This document shows positions 59,495 to 64,000 of a stretch of 64,000 nt of DNA, piece after piece (position 1 is the first letter of the stretch; every line of letters begins with the position of its first letter). Source of the DNA: Leptodactylus fallax (lineage: Eukaryota; Chordata; Amphibia; Anura; Leptodactylidae). The DNA is taken from positions 9,826,001 to 9,890,000 of the forward strand of contig CAMRHE010000017.1 in NCBI GenBank assembly GCA_947044405.1. The letters run 5' to 3'. A program made the translations under genes and the position numbers. The notes beneath the pieces are model-generated. The model did not search any database. It had not been told where the DNA came from and saw nothing but the letters and a program-made list of their open reading frames with translations.

Positions 59495-61509
59495 TTTTTA
59501 CATTTTTATTTATAAAATTATAAAGCATACAATAAATAGTCAAAGAAACAAGCATTACAATATGCACAAAAACCAAAAATACAATCACACAAAACAACTT
59601 TTACAGAAAAGGAAAGCACTAGATCAAAAATTGATCATAAATCACAAAGTTAGAAATAACCCGAAAACCAAAATTTTCCAACAATTAACTTCGAAAATTA
59701 AAAATGTCCCCATTGTCATCCCATGGCCTAAAGCCCTTAGACCAAGCGTCATGTAACACTAATGTTATGTCACAGGTGTCCAAATTAATTTTACCACTGA
59801 CCCAATTACACAGTAACACCTGCGATATGGCATCCAACTGATACTGATCGAGGGTCCCAGCCAAATTTGTCCTAAGCCTCTGAGAAAACTGCTTCAGTGT
59901 CTCTGGGTGATTCCTAAAGGCACGAAAATCAGAATTTTTATTCAATACCTTCTCCAGATATTTGTGTATGGATTTACGCTCTTCCCTTTGTTCAAGAGTA
60001 AGTAAACTCTCCACACTTATCCCCTTAACTACTTCTTGCACTCCAGAACCTACCTCCTTTTCAATACTTAACTGGGTCTCTTCAATAATCTCTCCTGACC
60101 CTATTACCCTCCTACTAGGTCCCTCTTCCTCATCTGAATATTCCTCATTAATCGTTTCTGCAAGTTCACTGTCTGTTGCAGCTTCCACCGGAATCTCAGC
60201 CTCCATCTCAAAAAATTCTTCTATAATCGCTTCTGCAAGCTCACTATCTGTTGCAGTTTCTACAGGAATCTCAGCCTCCATCTCTACAATTTCCTCCTCC
60301 ACCACTTACTCCGCCCAATCTGTTCTCTTCCTCCTCTTCTTCTTTCCCTTACGCTGACTATCACTATCACACACACTTACAACAGATTCTTTAACAGCTT
60401 CAATCATCCCAGAGTCAGAAATTTCAGTACATGCGGCAATCACCTCATCCACTCCCACATCCGGCACAACACTCACACTGACATCCTCACTCACCAGACC
60501 ATCCACACCGTCATCCTTTCCGTCCCGTCTGCTGGGGCACTGTCTAAAAAAATGTTCGGTAGAATCACATAAATGGCATTTCTTCAAACTATCACAGTTA
60601 GATGATAAATGTCCTTCCTTCTTGCAACGGGTGCATACTATTTTGCTGCAATCAGTGGCAACATGTCCATAGTCCTTACAGTTGGAGCAAAAGTCCGGAC
60701 GACCTTTAAAATAAACGTCTCCGGTAGTCTTCCCAATCTTGAACCGAGCAGGTGGTAAGTGCAGAGTCCCATCAGGTTTCCTCTTGATAGTACAGGCGAA
60801 GCGTCTTTTGCAAGTCCAAAAACCGCACTCGTTGTAAACTTTTCCACTAGGAACACAAGCAAAACAAAATTGTGACAGAAACAGAGCGATATCTTTTTCC
60901 TCGATAAACGGGCTATACATCAATACAGTCACCATCAATTCATTATCCGGAAAGTGGGGAGTTATTTTCACTCCCTCCATCTCTGAACTATCACGTACTA
61001 CAGACATGTCCAAAAAGTTTTTCAGATAAGCTTTGCAGCCAAAAGTAACGTCGTACTCGCCTTTTTTAGGTCTGTCCATAACGGAAAGAATCCTCTCTCT
61101 GGTCATCCTGAAGATCCCAAGAAGTAGAGTGTTGCAAACGAATCGCAGCCCTTTTGCTGCACGGAACTTCTCCTCAATGAAGATCCTGACGGAATTCTCC
61201 ACCCGTTGAAAGTTAGGAACGTCTCTCATTGCTGCTGTGTAGCTGACAGGAACGTTGAAAACGAAATCGACTTCGCTCAGGAACCGGAACCACCACGTCT
61301 CTGGCAGGAACAAATCCCAAGCGCCGTCAGGAAACCCAGACACCAGGCAGCTGTCCGGTTTGATCGCCCCTTGTTGTCTTGGGACTAATCCCCTGCCCCA
61401 ATAGCTGCACTCCGGTGAAGGCTCGGCGATAAACCGAGCCGATCCGGAGAGGCCGAGGAGGGGGTACCCAAGACACCTTTTAGCAGATCGCCCCAAGTGT
61501 AGCACGGCT
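59495..61509 (-). mobile_element. ORF1-only non-LTR-like unit, copy A, bracketed by U2 sequence
   Basis: On the minus strand: U2 head (61541-61510), about 280 bp of 5' leader, an ORF1-type gene (61229-59685), a T-rich 3' leader ending 'ataaataaaaatgtaaaaaa', and the U2 tail (59494-59479). There is no endonuclease or reverse transcriptase. Joined U2 parts would be continuous at nucleotides 38/39, so this looks like a target-specific insertion into a U2 gene or pseudogene. Tx1-clade elements of the Keno group are known to target U2 snRNA; membership here is inferred from the site and the zinc-knuckle ORF1. Confidence 0.7.
59685..61229 (-). pseudogene. ORF1-type CCHC protein of copy A, one internal stop
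   Basis: Starts at the ATG at 61227-61229 (MRDVPNFQRVENSV), the position conserved with copy B; the frame is open further upstream through the leader, but that part is not conserved as protein. The first 307 codons end in TAA at 60306-60308; the same frame then runs 206 more codons (60305-59685). Together they span the same length as the intact copy B protein. It has an N-terminal domain of about 180 residues ('RIFIEEKFRA', 'GVKITPHFPDNELMVTVLMY'), three CCHC knuckles (CSNCKDYGHVATDC, CTRCKKEGHLSSNC, CHLCDSTEHFFRQC), an acidic repeat-rich middle and a conserved C-terminal part. The build resembles vertebrate ZCCHC3-like proteins. Such proteins bind nucleic acid; the role here is presumably as a retroelement ORF1. 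Confidence 0.8.
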
Positions 61510-61541
61510 ATACTACACTTGAGACTAGCCAAAAGGCCGAG
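61510..61541 (-). ncRNA. U2 snRNA 5' fragment, nucleotides 8-39 (head of copy A)
   Basis: On the minus strand the segment runs from CTCGGCCTTTTGGCTA to CAAGTGTAGTAT and matches U2 nucleotides 8-39 at 29 of 32 positions; differences are at 24-26. The sequence just upstream (61542-61549) may be a decayed remnant of nucleotides 1-7. The CAAGTGTAG part can pair with CTACACTTG in the element. Confidence 0.85.
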
Positions 61542-61549
61542 AATTATGG

Positions 61550-61632
61550 GACTCGGTGAGTCAAAAGCAAACTGAGGATCTGTTACATCCAACAGAGGGC
61601 GCATGAGCTCCCAGCTCCTTTCCCATAATGCC
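61550..61632 (+). repeat. 83-bp direct repeat, left copy
   Basis: Identical by eye to 63842-63924 in the same orientation. It starts gactcggtgagtc and ends cccataatgcc. The pair encloses copy B with about 184 bp of upstream sequence, as a long target-site duplication would. Confidence 0.9.
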
Positions 61633-61816
61633 TTGTGATATGTAGATGCTTAGTAGAGGGCGAAAGGCAACTCAAAACTCTACACACCTGGTGCTCTCCT
61701 CAAGGAGAGATGTCCCTGTCCATAACCAACTCATTGCCTCCCACAAAGCCAGCCAGCACACTTTGCTCTGCACTGATGAGGGACAAAAATCCCGAAACGG
61801 CGCTGTGTGCAGAATG
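61633..61816 (+). other. Segment upstream of the U2 head of copy B
   Basis: About 184 bp between the left direct repeat and U2 nucleotide 1. It contains 'ctctgcactgatgagggaca' and 'atcccgaaacggcgctgtg'. It could be U2 upstream DNA, a separate repeat, or an extra 5' part of the transposed RNA. No promoter element is identifiable with confidence. Confidence 0.4.
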
Positions 61817-61855
61817 ATCGCCTCTCGGCCTTTTGGCTAATCCCAAGTGTAGTAT
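61817..61855 (+). ncRNA. U2 snRNA 5' fragment, nucleotides 1-39 (head of copy B)
   Basis: The 39 bases begin ATCGCCTCTCGGCCTTTTGG and end AAGTGTAGTAT; they match U2 nucleotides 1-39 at 35 positions (changes at 6, 25, 26 and 27). The fragment stops at the same U2 position as in copy A. It is not a functional U2 gene. Confidence 0.9.
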
Positions 61856-61873
61856 TGCCGTGCTACACTTGGG
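61842..61873 (+). other. Hairpin joining the U2 head to the element
   Basis: CCCAAGTGTAG (61842-61852, U2 nucleotides 26-36) can pair perfectly with CTACACTTGGG (61863-61873) around a 10-nt loop. Copy A has the corresponding 9-bp pair (61494-61502 and 61513-61521). The paired part covers most of the U2 branch-point-recognition segment. Confidence 0.8.
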
Positions 61874-63841
61874 GTGATCTGCTTGAAGGTGTCCTGGGTA
61901 CCCCCTCCTCGGCCCCCTGGATCGGCTTGGTTTCTTAGCCAAGTCTTCACCAGCGTGTAGCTATTGGGGTAGGGGATTAGTCCCAGGACAACGGGAGGCG
62001 ACCAAACCGGGCATCTACCTAGTGTCTGGGTTTCCTGACGGCGCTTGGGATTTTCTTTCTGCCAAAATCGTGGTGGTTCGTGTTCCTGGGCGTAGTCGAC
62101 CTTCTTCCTTTTCAACGTTCCTGTGAGCTACATGTCAGCTATGGGAGGCGTTCCTGACTATCAGCGAGTGGAGAACTCCGTAAGGATCTTCATTGAGGAA
62201 AAGTTCCGTGCATCTAAGGGCTTGAGATTTGTATGCAACACCCTGCTTCTAGGGATTTTCAAGATGACCAGAGAAATGATCCTCTCCGTCATGGACAGAC
62301 CAAAGAAAGGCGAGTTTGACATCACTTTTGGCTGTAAAGTCTTTTTGAAAAATTTTTTGGAAATGTTATCTGTGGTGCAACATTGCCCAGAACTCGAGGG
62401 TGTGAAAATAACACCCCATTTCCCCGATAATGAGTTAATGGTGACTGTGTTAATGTATAGTCCTTATACTGAAGAGAAAGACATTATCTTGTTTCTGTTA
62501 CAGTTTTGTTTGTCTTGTGTTCCCCAAGGGAAAGTCTTCAATGAATGCGGCTTTTGGATGTGCAAAAGACGTTTCGCCTGCACCATTAAACGAAAACCAG
62601 ATGGGACCTTGCTGTTACCGCCGGCTCGCTTTAAAATTGGCAAAACCACTGGGGACATCTATTTCAAAGGCCGACCAGAATTTTGTTCCAATTGCAAAGA
62701 CTATGGACATGTTGCCAAAGACTGTGTCAAAATCGTGTGCTCTCGTTGCAAAAAAGAAGGACATTTATCGTCTAATTGCGATAGTATTAAGAAATGTCAT
62801 TTATGTGATTCCACTGAACATTTTTTCAGGCAATGCCCTAGAAGGCGTGGCGAAAGGGATGACGGCATGGATGGTATGGATGGCGATGAAGGTGAGAAAG
62901 CTGGTACGAGTGTTGTGGTGGACGGTGCTTGTAGTGAGAGTGTGAAAGAAAGTGACGTGACTGCTGTATGTGCTGAAATTTCTGATTCTGGTATGATTGA
63001 AGCGGATAGGGAGCTTGCTTTGAGTGAGGGTGATAGGGTTAGCCAGCGCAAGGGGAGGAAGAAGAAGAAGAAGAGTTCTGATTGGACTGAAAGGGTGGAG
63101 GAGGAGCCTATCGAGATGGAGGCTGTGATTGAGGATAAAGTTGTCTTAGAGGCAGCGACTGATAGCGAGTTGGCCGAGGCGGTCATCGAAGAGTATTCAG
63201 ATGTAGAAGAAGGGCCTAGTAGACGAATTGATAGTTCAAAGGTTATTGTTGAGGAGTCTCCGTCTGAAGGTGTGGTGGAGGAAACACAGCTAAGCTCTAC
63301 TGTTGAGAGTTTGTTTAGTCCGGATGAATTTCGATGTCTTAGGGAATCCGTCAATAGTATTTTAGATGTTGATTTATCTAATACGAGTTTTCACGCTTTT
63401 AGGACTCATCCGGAGACCTTGAAACAATTTCCGGCGTTACTTAAAGGGAATGTTTCTGCGACATGTCGTATTTTTCATCTTTCTAGGTTATCATGTATAT
63501 TATTAGCAAATTGGGTTGCAGGTAATGTTAAGCTGGATAGTGATTACATTTTGTTTATATTACATTCTGCCTGGCAGGGTGGGTTTAGACCTGTAGAGCC
63601 AAAAACGGGTATTGGTCTTGAATTTTGAGTACTATATTTGTCGTGTTTTTGTTTGACGCTTACAATTATATATGTGTCTTTTCAATTTTTGTGGATATTG
63701 ATGTACAACATTGTATTGAGTATTTTGTTTGTGAGGATACTTTGTATTGTTATTTTTGTATTGTTGTTTTTGTATTGTTGATTTTATAAATAAAAATGAA
63801 AAGTGAAACTGGCTTGACTAAAATCCCTTTTGCTGTCTCAA
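61856..63841 (+). mobile_element. ORF1-only non-LTR-like unit, copy B
   Basis: Follows the U2 head at 61817-61855. A leader of about 285 bp closely related to that of copy A ('ggtaccccctcctcggcc', 'gggtttcctgacggcgcttg') precedes an intact ORF1 gene (62141-63628) and a T-rich 3' leader that ends 'attttataaataaaaatg', as in copy A. No U2 tail follows; instead there are about 40 bp and then the right 83-bp repeat. No reverse transcriptase is present. Confidence 0.75.
62141..63628 (+). CDS. ORF1-type protein with three CCHC zinc knuckles, copy B
   Basis: An intact frame of 495 codons. I chose ATG 62141 (MGGVPDYQRVENSV) because it aligns with the only usable ATG of copy A; another ATG lies three codons upstream at 62132. 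Residues 1-180 form a conserved domain ('RIFIEEKFRASKGLRF', 'ILSVMDRPKKGE', 'RRFACTIKRKPDG'). Three CCHC knuckles, each C-X2-C-X4-H-X4-C, are at 182-195, 200-213 and 219-232. Then come an acidic, serine-rich segment with a lysine block (RKGRKKKKKSSD) that could be a nuclear signal, and a C-terminal region (about 400-495) also present in copy A. Likely an RNA-binding ORF1 protein of a retroelement; resemblance to ZCCHC3 is from memory. A host-gene origin cannot be excluded, but two inverted copies with U2 heads argue for mobility. Confidence 0.8.
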   Translation: MGGVPDYQRVENSVRIFIEEKFRASKGLRFVCNTLLLGIFKMTREMILSVMDRPKKGEFDITFGCKVFLKNFLEMLSVVQHCPELEGVKITPHFPDNELMVTVLMYSPYTEEKDIILFLLQFCLSCVPQGKVFNECGFWMCKRRFACTIKRKPDGTLLLPPARFKIGKTTGDIYFKGRPEFCSNCKDYGHVAKDCVKIVCSRCKKEGHLSSNCDSIKKCHLCDSTEHFFRQCPRRRGERDDGMDGMDGDEGEKAGTSVVVDGACSESVKESDVTAVCAEISDSGMIEADRELALSEGDRVSQRKGRKKKKKSSDWTERVEEEPIEMEAVIEDKVVLEAATDSELAEAVIEEYSDVEEGPSRRIDSSKVIVEESPSEGVVEETQLSSTVESLFSPDEFRCLRESVNSILDVDLSNTSFHAFRTHPETLKQFPALLKGNVSATCRIFHLSRLSCILLANWVAGNVKLDSDYILFILHSAWQGGFRPVEPKTGIGLEF

Positions 63842-63924
63842 GACTCGGTGAGTCAAAAGCAAACTGAGGATCTGTTACATCCAACAGAGGGCGCATGAGC
63901 TCCCAGCTCCTTTCCCATAATGCC
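63842..63924 (+). repeat. 83-bp direct repeat, right copy
   Basis: Identical by eye to 61550-61632. The different sequence beyond each copy (ttgtgat on the left, ctctgca on the right) sets the limits. Confidence 0.9.
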
Positions 63925-64000
63925 CTCTGCATAAGATAGGCATGGGAAAGGCTAAGTCCCTGTTCAGATTGTGCATTCAGCGATAGCCATTGGAATGTAT

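Noticed and set aside
61817..61855. Functional U2 snRNA gene
   Set aside because: Only nucleotides 1-39 are present with four changes, followed by element sequence; the Sm site and 3' half are missing.

Overview
This window looks like repeat-rich nuclear DNA from a vertebrate, most likely an anuran amphibian. The evidence is many TTAA-bounded foldback MITEs resembling the frog T2 family, hAT-type MITEs, a Tc1 element with IR/DR-style termini, vertebrate Ty3/Gypsy elements primed by tRNA-Ser, and long mini- and microsatellites. I found no convincing host exon; every long open frame belongs to a transposable element or a tandem repeat. Species and family names are recognition from sequence, not database results.

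Layout. 1-16.9 kb: non-coding DNA with a hAT MITE (1410-1682), a 37-bp minisatellite of about 69 units with higher-order structure (1888-4452), further hAT-type and TA-flanked MITEs, and a 31-bp minisatellite (12874-13855). 16.9-25.5 kb: a complete, young Ty3/Gypsy element (element 1) with near-identical LTRs, intact gag and pol, and a 4-bp target duplication. 25.9-41.5 kb: MITEs, (AAT/AAC)n, a GATA region and a MITE whose left arm has expanded into a minisatellite. 41.7-43.3 kb: a Tc1-type transposon whose transposase carries one stop codon. 45.2-48.0 kb: MITEs, including one nested at the centre of a palindrome, then a 24-bp minisatellite. 49.5-56.7 kb: a second Ty3/Gypsy element (element 2), open except for one TGA between the frameshift site and the protease. 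59.5-63.9 kb: two oppositely oriented copies of a non-LTR-like unit encoding only an ORF1-type protein with three CCHC knuckles.

The most interesting region is the last. Both ORF1 units start with nucleotides ~1-39 of U2 snRNA, and copy A (minus strand) resumes U2 at nucleotides 38-53 immediately after its A-rich 3' end. The insertion point is therefore inside the U2 branch-point-recognition segment (GTAGTA). This suggests a U2-targeting, Keno-like (Tx1-clade) lineage represented here by ORF1-only copies without reverse transcriptase. Both copies share the same departures from U2 and a hairpin that pairs the U2 segment with element sequence, so the U2-like head may now be part of the element.

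The two Gypsy elements make independent use of the same apparent strategy: a GTTAAAC heptamer just after the Gag zinc knuckle, followed by a potential stem, with pol in the -1 frame. Their primer-binding sites match the 3' ends of two different tRNA-Ser isoacceptors.
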